Shown piece by piece: positions 12,139 to 26,100 of a stretch of 64,000 nucleotides of DNA (its first letter is position 1; every line of letters begins with the position of its first letter). Position numbers and translations under genes: made by a program. This DNA comes from Rapana venosa (Eukaryota; Mollusca; Gastropoda; Neogastropoda; Muricidae): the NCBI GenBank assembly GCA_028751875.1, contig CM054165.1:27632823-27696822 (forward strand), read 5' to 3'. Under the pieces are notes generated by a model that made no database searches, was not told the origin of the DNA, and was given only the letters and a program-made list of their open reading frames with translations.

Positions 12139-12954
12139 ACACACACACACACACATTCTCTCTCTCAATGACTGTATAGGTTTGGATTTCCTCTTTTCTT
12201 TTGTTTCTTGTTTTTATTGTGTGAGTGTATGGGTATTGAGTTTATTTCATGATCATGACATATAATTTGAATGAGTATAATAAAAAATGTGTTGATGGTG
12301 ATCATGTACTGTTTTGAGAATTATATATCTAATGTTATCTCTGAAATGCACACACACACTCTCTCTGTCTCTGTCTCTCACCTTTTATTGTTTTTCTTAT
12401 AGTTATAGTTGTTGTGTATCCTGATGAAGGATTCATACCTCATATTTTCAATATTTTATTGGACTTATTGGCGGTACTTAAGTTTTAATGAATGCCCTAT
12501 TTCAATATCTTATTGTTATGTGTAGCAACTATGTGTACCATTTTACAATGTGTAGATGTTTATTTTTATGACTTTATAAGTTTGGTTGTTGTTTTTTTTC
12601 TTCTTGGTTTTGTTGTTATTGTTCTTTGTTTTGCTCTTTTTTTTTTGGGAGGGGGGGGGGGGGGGGGTTGGTTATTTTATTCTTTTTCTTTTGTTTGTTT
12701 GGTTTTGTTTTGGGGATTTTTTTTTTGGAGGGGGGGGGGGGGGGGTAGGGTTTTCTTTTATTTGTTTCTTTGTTTGTTGTGTTTTTTTTCTATATTTTTG
12801 AAAGGGTTCTTTCCCTTTGTTTCCACTGTGTGAGAGTATAAGTATTGGGTTATTATTAAGATGTATCCCTACGGGTGGGGACTGGATGTAAAAAAGCACA
12901 TGAGTGCTTATTCATTATCCTCGAAATAAAATAATTTGTCATTGTCATTGTCTC

Positions 12955-12986
<32 letters not shown>

Positions 12987-13369
12987 CACACACACACACT
13001 ATATATATATATTTGTTTTTCCTTCTTGTGTTTCAGGCTCTTGTCTATAACCATGAGGGACATGCCAGGATTGAGGAAGGGCCTAAAAGGGTACATCATT
13101 CATATATATATATTGTGTGTGTGTGTGTGTGTATGTGTGTGCGTGCGTGCGTGCACATTTGGACTTGATGGAACTATTAATTGTTACTGGTTGTATGACT
13201 GTGTAAGAATGAGTTGAGTGCAAGCGCTTTGATTTGTCTCTGCAAGATATAGCGCTATATAAATTCCATTTATTATATATTTTTAGTATTATATATATAT
13301 ATATATATACACATACATACATACATGTATACATATACATACACACTCACACACACACACACAACACAC

Positions 13370-13426
<57 letters not shown>

Positions 13427-13514
13427 ATAAATATATAACTTATAAGAAAGACTAAATTCTAACTAAATTATAAAGACTAAATTTTATATATATATATATA
13501 TATAAATATATATA

Positions 13515-13567
<53 letters not shown>

Positions 13568-14332
13568 ATATATATCTGTGAAATTTGTGTCATACTGATA
13601 TCAGTATCGAGTGTGTGTGTAGGTGTGTGGGTAGGTGTAGGGGTGTGTCTACCTGTCTCAGTGTCTGTCTACATTCTTTGTTTTGGCCGGAAACTACTTT
13701 TTTTGTTTGTTTTTGTAAGTGCATGCACACAGGTGTCGTGTTTAGACACCATCCCCAAAGTGGGAATACAGCTCTACCTTAAGCTTAACGTTTTTTAGAA
13801 ACGGTCGCATACGCAAAATTTCACCATTGGTAGACCTCGGAGCTTTAGCCAAGGAGCAAAAGTATAAATGTATAGAGAAGGAACATTTTCTTTTTGTTCA
13901 TAAGACAGTGAAATTTCTTTTTTTTTCTTTTTTTTTGTCCTTTCTTTTCCTGCAGTTTGTAGATAAATAAATCTATGGATTTGTACCAATATGTGGATTG
14001 TTTGTAGATAAATAAATCTATGGATTTGTACAAACATATGGATTGCTTTTTTTGTGTGCATGCATGGTTTTGTGTTGTTTTTTTCCGGGGGGGTGGGGGG
14101 GGTTACTGTCTATAACTATGTGGACATACATGCATGTATGTACTGTGTGCTGTCTCTCACACTCACTCAGCACGCACACAAACACACATACACAGAGTCA
14201 CGCATACACACACACGCACATGCGTGCACATGCACGTGCACACCCACGCACATACACAGATACACACACTCACACACACATACACCCACAGATACACACA
14301 CACAGACTCATAGATACACACACACAAATCAC

Positions 14333-14392
<60 letters not shown>

Positions 14393-14511
14393 TCACACAC
14401 ACACACACTCACAGTCACACACAAAGGATTTAGAGGTGACAAAGGTGTGACAGAAATGGCATGTGCGTGTAATTTTGTCTGTGTGTGTGTGTATGTCAGT
14501 AGTTGATGTAT

Positions 14512-14596
<85 letters not shown>

Positions 14597-15516
14597 TTGA
14601 TGTATCAGTGTGTGTGTGTTTGATTTCATTTTAGGTCTCTTCACAAAATGTGATACTAGACACATTCAGGGGGAAAAAAGTGTAGGGGAGGGGGAAGGAA
14701 TTCTGTGAGTGGGGTAGGGGATAAAGGTATGTGTGTGTATGTGTGTGTGTGTGTTGTGAGTAGTTGATGTATCAGAGTGTGTGTGAGTGTGTGTGCGTGT
14801 GTTTATGCTTGTGCATAGGTGGACATGCATGTTCGGTTGTTAGTTTGCATTTGTATGTGTTTTGTGTGTATGTTTCTATGTCTATATAGAAATTCCTCTC
14901 TTTGTCAACAACTTTCATAGATTCAAATAATTGATAAACCACTTTGACATATATTCTTTCTTTCATCAACTTATAAGAAAGACTAGATTCATAGAAACAT
15001 TTATTCCCGAAGTTGGAATGCGGCTACCTTTATGCTGGGTAAACGGTCCCATAATTATACAGAATCTCGCCTTTGGTGAATTTTGGAGCTCTGGCTGAGG
15101 AACAGAAAAATAAAAAATAAAAATAATGTTATATGTCCACAACTCCAGCATTTAATAAAAAAAATTATTATAGGTTTTTATCACCTGATTTTCTGTCCAC
15201 TTGTATATTTCTCTATTTTTTTAGTTTGCTTATTTATGTTAATCACCTAATCATTTTCATACATCCCAGCATTTTCTTGATGTAGATTTCATCACCTGTT
15301 TTCCTTTGCAATTATTTATTCGTTTGTGTATGGATTCTTTGATGGTAACTGTTTATTCTTTTTTTAATTTTATCAATATTTGTTGATGATGATTTTGCAG
15401 TTGTTTCTGTGGAGGGAACTGTACAGGCCGTTACAGCGAATGGCAGCCTCGCAGACAGAATACCTCGCCATTTTGTACAAGGACGGAAAGAAGGAACACA
15501 GAAAGGGGTGAGAAAC

Positions 15517-15548
<32 letters not shown>

Positions 15549-15782
15549 TACATGTGCATGAACATATACATACATACACACAGAGACTAGATGTAAAAAA
15601 GTGCAGGGGTACTTATTCCATTATCCTTGAAGCAAAAGAAAAAAAAATGAAATAAATAAAAAATTAAACACACACACTCGCATGCACACACACATTCATG
15701 CATGCATATGCTTATGCACGTACATACACACACACATACACACACATGCACACATACACAGTTACACACACACACACACACA

Positions 15783-15840
<58 letters not shown>

Positions 15841-17690
15841 CACACACTCACACACAAAAGATTTCAAGATTGAATTCGCCTTTAACCTCTCTTGGAGGCA
15901 CCGTGGTCGAGTGGTTTAGGCGGTCAACTCGTGATCCAGAGGTCGCGGGTTCGATCCCCGCTCGGCTCGGTGTTGTGTCCTTGGGAAAGACACTTTACTC
16001 CTATTTTCCTCACTCCACCCAGGTGTACAAGTGGGTACCAGCTCTGCTGGGGAAGTATCTGGCGACAGACTAGCGTCCTGTCACAGGGGTGGTGAAAAAC
16101 CATCAGTTCGCTTAACGCTACAGAAACCGGGATAAGCTCCGGCTCTATGGGCCTTCTGGCTCGAAAGAACATACTTTAACCTCTCTTGGGGCGTGGAGGA
16201 ATGCAGTAAAGCAAAATTAACTGTAACAATAATATATAAATATATAATTTGCATTACCAAAAACGTTTACAACACTGCATGTGACAGAAATAAAACTGTA
16301 GTCAATCTTTTCATCAATGTCATGCAACTTTAATCTTGACTATAAATTTGCTTAAGTTTTAGTAACGTCTTTTTTGTCAGAAGAGAACAACTTACAAAAT
16401 GTGTACATTGATCTTGGATACAGATATTCATGAGGTAGGACATTTTTCCAAAGCTCAGAAAACTTCAGACATTCCATTGTAAAGTGAAACTCATAGCCTG
16501 TTGTGTTCATGTTTGAGGGGACGGGATAGCCTAGTGGTTAGAACATTGCGCTCGCAATCTGACAACCCAGGTTCGATTCCCATTCAAGGGGATATTTTCC
16601 TCTGGAGTTAACATCAGTGCCGACTCCACTCTCCCAAAAAGTCCTTCGGATGAGACTATAAACCAAGGTCCCGTGTGTGAATGCACGCAGAACATCTTGC
16701 GCACACGTTAAATCCTGTTCCGCTTTTCGTAAGAGTAGGCCATTGTGTGCTGGTGGGAACAGATGACAGAATTTACAAAACCGCATACACGGGGATTGGA
16801 TTAAAAAAGCACATAAGTGCTTATTCCATTATCCTTGATATAAAAGAATAAATAAATTTTTTAAAAAATTTTGTACATAAAAATAAATAAATAAATGTTA
16901 CATCGTTTACAAAGACAATTTTCGCATTGAATGCCATTCACTTGTCATGATTCAATCGGCAATGAATGATTAATACACCTGAATCTAAATAATGAAATCA
17001 TATTGTTATATGACAACTCACTAATGTACTTTTCCCTTTTAAAACATTTTTTCGGTTTTTGCAATAAAATATGCATTTATTACTTCTTTCCAACTCGTCT
17101 GACCATGACTTTACAAATTTATCCTTTAAAGCCACACACACACACACAGAATCACACACACACAACACACACAACACACACACACACAACACACACACAA
17201 CACACAACACACACAACACACACACACAACACACCACACACACACAAACACACATACACACACACACACATACACACACACACACAACAGATGGGATAGC
17301 CTAGTGGTTAGAACATTGCGCTCGCAATCTGATGACCCGGGTTTGATTCCCGTTCAAGGGGATATTTTCCCCTGGAGTTAACATCAGTACAGACTCCACT
17401 CTCCCTTAAGTCCTTCGGATGAAACTATAAACCGAGGCCCCGTGTGCAAACACACGCAGAACATCTTGCACACACGTTAAATCCTGTTCCGCTTTTTGGA
17501 AGAGTAGGCCATTGTGTGCCGGTGGGAACAGATGACAGAATTTACAAAACCACATACACACGGGGACTAGATGTAAAAGCACATAAGTGCTTATTCCATT
17601 ATCCTCGATAAAAAAGAATAAAATATAAAAAGAAACAAATTTTAAAAAAACAACAACAGCACACACACACACACCCACACACACACACAC

Positions 17691-17722
<32 letters not shown>

Positions 17723-17733
17723 TACACAACACA

Positions 17734-17792
<59 letters not shown>

Positions 17793-20700
17793 TTTCACAA
17801 TCTCTCTATTCTTTCAGGCCTTGTGTGGATTTCATCAACCCGGTAGTTCACAAGACGATCCACACGAAACCCATGGAGTCCTTAGATGCCAACGAAGCGT
17901 TGGTTGTCTACTCCAGCTCGGAGAAGAGTGGAAAAGCGGCACGTCGCATCGAATATGGGCCCACTCTCTTCATGCTGAAGCCTTATGAATGGTACGGATG
18001 ATCAACGTTCTTCTTCTTCTTCTTTTTTGTCAGAAGAGAACAACTTACAAAATGGGTTCATGGATCTTCTTCGTCTTCATCTTTTTTCTTCTTCTTGTTC
18101 TTTTTCTGTCTTCTTTTTCTTCTTCTTCTTTTTCCTTCTTTTTTTCTTCTTCTTCTTTTTTGTCTTCTTCTAGTTCTTCTTCTTCGTCTCCTTCTTCTTC
18201 TACGTCTCCTTCTTCTTGTTCGTCTTCTTCTTCTTTGTCTTTTTCTTCTTCTTTGTCTACTTCTTCTACTTCTTCTTCCTCTTCGTCTTCTTCTTGTTCT
18301 TCATCTTCTTCTTCTTCATCTTCTTCTTCTTTGTCTTCTTCATCTTCATCACCGTCGTCTTCTTCTTCTTCTTCTTTGTCCTTTTCTCCTCCCCCTCCCC
18401 CCCCCCACCCCCCCTTCTTCTTCGTCTTCTTCCTCCTTCTTTTTCTTCTCTGTCTTTTTTATCTTTTTCTTCTCTTTTTTCTTTTTCTTCTCTTCTTCTG
18501 TCTGTCTTCTACTTTTCCCCTCTCCTTCTTCTTTTTCCTCCTTCTTTTTCTCTTCTTTTCATTCTCCTCTCCTTCTTCATCTTCTTTTTTCTTCTTCTTC
18601 TTCTTTGTCTTTCTACTTCTTTCTTCTTCTGCCTCCTCTCTTCTTTTTCCTTCTTCTTTCTTCTTCTCCTTCTCTTCTTGTCCTCTTCTTTGTCTTCTTT
18701 GTCCTCATTCTTCTTCTTCTTCTTCATCATCATCTTCTTCTTCTTTGTCTTCTTCTTCTTCTTCTTTTTGTCTTCTTCTTCTTTTTCTTCTTCTTCATTC
18801 TTCTTCTCTTCCTCGTCTTCTTCTTCGTCTTTTCCCTTCTTCTTTCTTCCTCTTCGTTCTTCTTCTTCTTCTTTCTTTCTTCTTCTTCTTCATCTTCTTC
18901 TTCTTTGTCTTCTTCATCTTCATCACGTCTTCTTCTTCTTACCTTCTTCTTTTTTCTTCTTTTCCTTTTCCTCCCCCCCACCCCTCCCTTCATCTCTTCC
19001 TTCTTTCTTCTTCTTCTTTCTCCTCCTTCTTTTTTCTTCTTCTTTGTCTTCTTCTTCTTCTCTTTTTCTTCTTCTTTTCTCTCTTCTTCTCTTCTTCGTC
19101 TTCATCTTCTTCGTCTCTCTTCTACTTTTTCCTCCATCCTCCTCCTCTTCTTCTTTTCCTCCTTCTTTTTCTTCTTCTTTTTCATTCCTCCTCTCTCTTC
19201 ATCTTCTTCTTTTTTCTTCTTCTTATTTGTCTTCTTCTACTTCGTCTTCTTCTTCTGCCTCTTTCTTTCTTTTTTCCTTTCTTTTCTTCTTCTCCTTCTT
19301 CTTTTGTCCTCTTCTTTGTCTTCTTGTCCTCTTCTTCGTCGTCTTCTTCTTCATCATCATCATCTTCTTCTTCTTTGTCTTCTTCTTCTTTCTTCTTCTT
19401 CTTTGTCTTCTTCTTCTTTTTTCTTTTCTCATCTTCTTCTTCTTCTTCCTCATCTTCTTCTTCTTCCTCGTCTTCTTCTTTGTCTTTTCCCTTCTTCTTT
19501 CTTCTTCTTCTTTTCTTCTTCTTCTTCTTCTTCTTCTTCTTCGTCTTTCTTTCTTTTCTTCTTCTTTTTTTCTCCTTTTCTTCTTCTTTGTCTTCTTCTT
19601 TGTCTCTTCTTCTTCTTCTTCTTCTTCTTCGTCTCTTCTTCTTCTTTGTCTTTTTCTTCTTCTTTGTCTTCTTCTTCTACTTCTTCTTCCTCTTCGTCTT
19701 CTTCTTCTTCTTCATCTTCTTCTTCTTCATCTTCTTCTTCTTTGTCTTCTTCATCTTCATCACCGTCGTCTTCTTCTTCTTCTTCTTTGTCCTTTTCCTC
19801 CCCCCCCCCCACCCCACCCCACCCCACCCCCTTCTTCTTCGTCTTCTTCCTCCTTCTTTTTCCTTCTTCTTTCTCTCTCTTCTTCTTCTTCGTCTTCATC
19901 TTCTTCGTCTTCGTCTTCTTCTACTTTTTCCTCCTCCTCCTTCTTCTTCTTGTTCCTCCTTCTTTTTCTTCTTCTTTTTCATTCCTCCTCTTCTTCTTCA
20001 TCTTCTTCTTTTTTCTTCTTCTTCTTATTTGTCTTCTTCTACTTCGTCTTCTTCTTCTGCCTCCTCTTCTTCTTCTTCCTTCTTCTTTCTTCTTCTTCTT
20101 CTTCTCCTTCTTCTTCTTTGTCCTCTTCTTTGTCTTCTTTGTCCTCTTCTTCGTCTTCTTCTTCTTCTTCATCATCATCATCTTCTTCTTCTTCTTTGTC
20201 TTCTTCTTCTTTCTTCTTCTTCTTTGTCTTCTTCTTCTTCTTTCTTCTTCTTCATCTTCTTCTTCTTCTTCCTCGTCTTCTCCTTCGTATTTCCCTTCTT
20301 CTTTTTTCTTCTTCTTTTCTTCTTCTTCTTTTTTCTTTTTCTTCGTCTTTTCCATTCTTCTTCTTCTTTTTCTTCTTCTCCTTTTTTTCTTCATCTTCTT
20401 CTTCTTTATCTTTATCTTCGTCTTCTTCTTCTTTATCTTCTTCTTCTTCTCATTCTTCTTCTCCTTCTTTGAATGCTGAGAGAGTAGCTATGGTTGTCTT
20501 TCATATGAGCGAAAATGCTTTGCGCTGCTGTAGTGCCTGACAAGTCAGGCCCAGTGCTTCCAACTTCAGCGTGGGAGGATGGAAATAATGAACTCTGTGT
20601 GCGAACGCACGCAGAACATCTTGTGCACACGTTAAATCCTGTTCTGCTTTTTGAAAGAGTAGGCCATTGTGTGCCGGTGGGAACAGATGACAAAATTGAC

Positions 20701-20932
20701 AAAACTGCATACACACGGGGATTGGAAAAAATGTCATCTGAGCGCTTTGATTTGTTGCTTTACAAGATTCAGCGCTATATAAATTCCATACATTATTATT
20801 ATTATTAACTCTGGCTGTTACATCTTTGTGGACTTGCCTGTTATCGTGAATCGGTGGTCTAGAAGTAACGCATCTTCATAGAAAGCAAGAGGTGTGGGTT
20901 CGATCCCTGTTTAAGTCTGAGTTTCCTTCCCC

Positions 20933-20980
<48 letters not shown>

Positions 20981-21287
20981 ATCCCATCATAGACCTTGAG
21001 TGATGGCCTGGGTGTTAGTCTTTTAAGTGAGATGAAAAAAACTGAGGCCCTCTGTGTCACATACATTCAATGGACGAAAAAGAACCCACGGCAACAAGAG
21101 AGTTATCCCTTGGCAAAATTCTGTAGGTGAGAGAATCCCCCAAATGTTGTACTTTACACCAGAATGCAATGCTTGTTTCCTGCCTAGGATCTTCCTCCAT
21201 CATTACATCTCACTTCTACAGGTCCCTGCTTTCAATCAGCCTCCTCCATCTCCATCACCTTGCCTTAGTCTGTGTGTGTGTGTGTTT

Positions 21288-21318
<31 letters not shown>

Positions 21319-22223
21319 CATGCGTACGTGCGTGTGTGCGTGAGTGTATGTGTATGTGTGTAAATATATAATCTGTTAAACTCATTTGTGAACCGTTGCA
21401 TGCGCATGCATGAATGATTTTTTAACGCAAGCGCTTTGATTTGTTTGCTTTACAAGATCCTGTGCTATATAAATTCCATACGATATTATTACTGCTATTA
21501 TTATTATAAAACACTACAGTACAACAGCAGTATCAGCAAGAAGAAGAAGAAGACGAGAAGTTAGTTCTTCAGTTTAACGTCCCTCCACTAATTAGTGATA
21601 TCAGATGGGAAAGTGTGAGTGTGTGTGTGCGTGAGTGTGTGTGTGTGTGGGGGGGGGGGGGATGGGAGGGGTTGGGGTGTGCACATAGCTAATTATCAGC
21701 ATTAAACAACTATAAGAAACACCACTTAAAACCATAAACAAGAAAGTTGAAAGGGGGGAACAAAAACCCCAACAGCTTCAAAACTAACTTTGCAATTCAT
21801 ACAACTAAGTAATCATTGTTAAACTGTAAAAAAATCTGATAATAGGACTATGACTTAATGGTAATACAATTTCCTTTTCATGAATGGAATGTGAAGTGAG
21901 GTGAGGGGAGGTGAGGTGAGGTGAGGTGTGGTGAGGTGAGGTGTGGTGAGGTGAGGTGAGGTGTGTATGTGTGTGTCAGGCTTCACCGGTTTCAATGGCA
22001 TGGCGTGGATCCGAGCAGCAAGACTCGCTTTATCCCCAAAAAGAACTGCTTCACCAAACTCCGCATCATTCCCGACCAGTTTTACTACAACGTGAGTCAC
22101 CACCATCCATCTGGAATGACCTCCCTCTCTCTCTCTCTCTCTCCTCTCTCTCCTCTCTCTCTCTCTCTCTCCAACCATGTATTATGGCCTAAGGCCGAGA
22201 TACATTAAATTTCTGAGTTCTGA

Positions 22224-22302
<79 letters not shown>

Positions 22303-22490
22303 TCTCCTCTCTCCCGCCAAAAGCCTTCTTATGACACTTTAAAATCCAGTCTCAAGACATATTTATTTCAAACCTAAGATTTTCCTCTCCTGCTTCATCT
22401 CATAGCTTTTCCCCGCCTTTAACAGCCAAGATTCTGTCGCCCTGCCAGGGTGTGTGACCTATGTGTGTGTGCGTGTGCGTTGTGTGTGTG

Positions 22491-22528
<38 letters not shown>

Positions 22529-23044
22529 CGTGCGTGCACATTTGGACTTGATGGAACTATTAGTTGTTATTGGTTGTATGACTGTGTAAGAATGAGTTGA
22601 GTGCAAGCGCTTTGGTTTGTCTCTGCAAGGTATAGCGCTATTTAAATTCCATTTATTATTATTATTACCACCGATTGATTCGGTATAAACACAGTCTGTC
22701 TGCATTGTGTTGGATTGGATTGTGTTGTGTTGTATTGCGATGTGTTGTATTATGTTGTATTGTTATGTGTTGTATTATGTTGTATTGTGTTGCGCTGTAT
22801 ATTGTGTTGTTTTGTATTGTATTGTATATCACTTTCAGTCATGGCAGATTTCTATGCATGAAATTCAGGCTGCTCTCCCCGGGGAGAGCACGTTGCCACA
22901 AGAGCAGCGCCACCTTTTTTTTTTTCTTTTTCGTGTCTGCAGCTTTCCCTATTAGAGTGGGTATTTTCTACAGAATTTTGTCTGGGACAACTCTCTTGTT
23001 GCTGTGAGTTCTTTGACCTGCGCTAAATGCTTGTTGCACATGGG

Positions 23045-23140
<96 letters not shown>

Positions 23141-26100
23141 TGTTGTGGATACATGTGTGTGATTATGTACCAGTATGAATGTGTGTTGGGGGGTAGAGGG
23201 TGGTTGTGCATATTATGTGCAATTGCAAGCATTTGAAAATATCTATCTATCTATCTATCTATATATATATATATATAGATACATAGATATACATATTAAA
23301 AAAATCATGTATGTATGATTACTTCAATCACACACATCAGTTTGAAACTTTGTATCACACTCTTTTTGTGGTACTGTATTGACTTTATTTATTTATCTAT
23401 CTATTTATTGTTGTTGTTGTTATGCGTTCCCCAGCTTTACACTCTGGGGGTCACCCAGAACGTGCACTCTCACTCATCATCCCACCTGGGAATCACTGTG
23501 AGATAGGAAGCACACCGGATGGAAGTTTGCGTGTATGACTATTTTCAAGTACTTCGCCAAATAGGCAGCCATACTCCGACTTCAGAGGATTTTTTCTCCT
23601 ATAAAAGAGAGTGCAGGTTGTTATGTTAAGAGCTTGTCATGGCTGAAGGCAATCTCAACACAACATTTTACAACATAACAACATTTTAGTGTAGGCCTTG
23701 GCAGTTAGCTGACATCAATAACTGACACAGCTTTTGGCCTGGGCCAATATCTATTCATTCATTCATTCATTTGTTTATTTATTCATTTCTTTATCTAGTT
23801 ACCTGTTTGTCTTCTTCAGGTGGATGATACCCGAACATCGGATGATGCCTTGGTGACTGTGAAACTCATGATGTTCTATGAACTCAACAACCTGGAACTG
23901 ATGGTAGTGTGTCTTTGTCAGTCTGTCTCTCTGTCTTTCTGTCTGTCTTCTGTTTCTCTCTCTGTCTGTCTTCTGTTTTTCTGTCTCTCTGCCTGTCTGA
24001 CAATCTGTCTGTCTTCTGTCTCTCTGTCTGTTTGTCTTCTGTCTTTCTGTCTGTCTGTCTGTCTGTTTTGTTTCTCTGTCTCTCTGCCTGCCTGTCTGTT
24101 TGTCTTGTTTCTCTGTCTTTCTGTCTCTCTGCCTGCCTGTCTGTCCTCTGTCTCTCTGTCTGTCTGTCTGCCTGTCTGTCTGTCTGTCTGTCTTCTGTTT
24201 CTCTGCCTTTCTGTCTCTCTCTCTCTCTGTATGTCTGTTCTTGTGTACAAGTGAAGTGAAATTCAGTCTGATGTGCTCAGTCCTTCAGATGAGACTATAA
24301 ACCGAGGCCCGTGTGCGAACGCTTGCAGAACATCTTGCACACACGTTAAATCCTGTTCCGCTTTTCGTAAGAGTAGGCCATTGTGTGCCGGTGGGAACAG
24401 ATGACAGAATTTACAAAACCGCATGCACACGGGGACTGGATGTAAACAAGCACATAAGTGCTTATTCCATTATCCTCGATATAAAAGAATAAAATAAAAA
24501 ATAAATAAACAATATGAAGGCTAAGATAATTTGAAAGAAGTCTTAATTTATAATAAAAAAAAATCTGTTGTTTCATTGAGTCACTACTCCAGGACTTTGT
24601 TTTTTTAAAGAAATATTTTTGTTTTTTAAGACATGTTTTGTTCGTTTACATATCCATTCATTTCATTGATTGATTCTCTCAGTCAATGATTGATTGATTC
24701 TCTCAGTCATTGATTGATTCATCTCTGGTTGGTTGCTTGGTTGGATGGATGGTTGGTTGGTTCGATGGTCAGTTGGTTGGTTGGATGGTTGGTTGGTTGG
24801 ATGGATGGATGGATGGTTGGTTGGTTGGATGGATGCATGGATGGATGGATGGATGGATGGATGGTTGGATGGATGGATGGTTGGTTGGATGGATGGATGG
24901 ATGGATGGTGGTTGGTGGATGGATGGATGGATGGATGGATGGTTGGTTGGATGGATGGATGGATGGATGGATGGATGGTTGGTTGGTTGGTTGGTTGGTT
25001 GCATGGATGGTCAGTTGGTTGGTTGGTTGGATGGATGGTTGCTTGGTTGGCTGGTTGGTTGCTTGCTTGCTTGCTTGGTTGGATGGATGGATGGATAGAT
25101 GGATGGATGGATAGATGGATGGTTGTGATGGTCGGTTGGTTGGTTGGATGGATGGATGCATGGATGGATGCATGAATGGATGCATGGATGCATGCATGGA
25201 TGGATGGATGCATGGATGGATGGATGGATGCATGGATGGATGGATGGATGGATGGATGGATGGATGGATGGATGGATGGTTGGTTGGATGGCTGGTTGGT
25301 TGGATGGCTGGTTGGTTGGATGGCTGGTTGGTTGGTTGGTTGGATGGTCGATTGGCTGGTTGGTTGGTTTCTCTATTTTATCAAGTTACATGATGTTGGC
25401 TGGTTGGTCAGTTGGCTGGTTGGTTGGTCAGCTCATTGACTTACTTACTGATGGACAGACTGGGTTGTTGTTTTTTGTTTGTTTCTTCAGTTGGACTCCA
25501 CAGTGGATCCCATGGCCGACTTTATCAAGTGAGTACATCACATAGTGAATATTTCTGTATTTTCCTTATCAAGCGAGTACACCACATGTTGAATATTTCT
25601 GTATTTTTCCTTATCAAGCAAGTACATCACATGTTGAGTATTTCTTTTATCAAGTGAGTACATCACACGTTGAGTATTTCTGTATTTTCCTTATCAAGTA
25701 AGTACACCAATATTTCTTTTATTTCCCTTATCAAGGACGGGATAGCTCAGTGGTCGGAGCACTCGCTTTCCCCCAGCCAAGTTAAGCAGCATCGAGCGTG
25801 GTTACCAGTCCCCCAGTTCACCCAGCTGTAAATGGGTACCTGCCCTCTTTAGGGTCAGGGAAGGTAAAGCAGTGGGGGAGAGGAGATGGGCGCCGCCCTC
25901 AATACGCTGGCCCTAGAGAAGTTGAGGTCTCTGACGCCTCGCTCCCCTACGACCTTATAGGTTATGGGACTCCTTTACCTTTACCTTTTACCTATCAAGT
26001 GAGTACATCACAGGTTGGGTATTCCTGTATTTCCTTTATCAAGTGAGTACATCAACATTTCTTTATTTTCCTTATCAAGTGAGTTTATCACACGTTGAGT

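Noticed and set aside
15896..15965. tRNA-Leu/Ser-like gene
   Set aside because: A and B boxes are present, but the acceptor stem does not close and a SINE body with a target duplication follows. It is a SINE head. The same applies to heads at 500, 885, 16520, 17290, 20846, 29610, 37031 and 41374.
17989..20540. Three forward ORFs of 774-827 codons and minus-strand Lys/Glu/Arg ORFs
   Set aside because: They exist because TTC/TCT/CTT triplets cannot make stop codons; composition is only Ser/Phe/Leu (or Lys/Glu/Arg), and the tract lies in an intron of a well-supported gene.
24663..25545. Trp/Met/Asp/Gly and His/Pro/Ser ORFs of 110-164 codons
   Set aside because: Generated by the TGGA/TTGG tetranucleotide array; open in all six frames.
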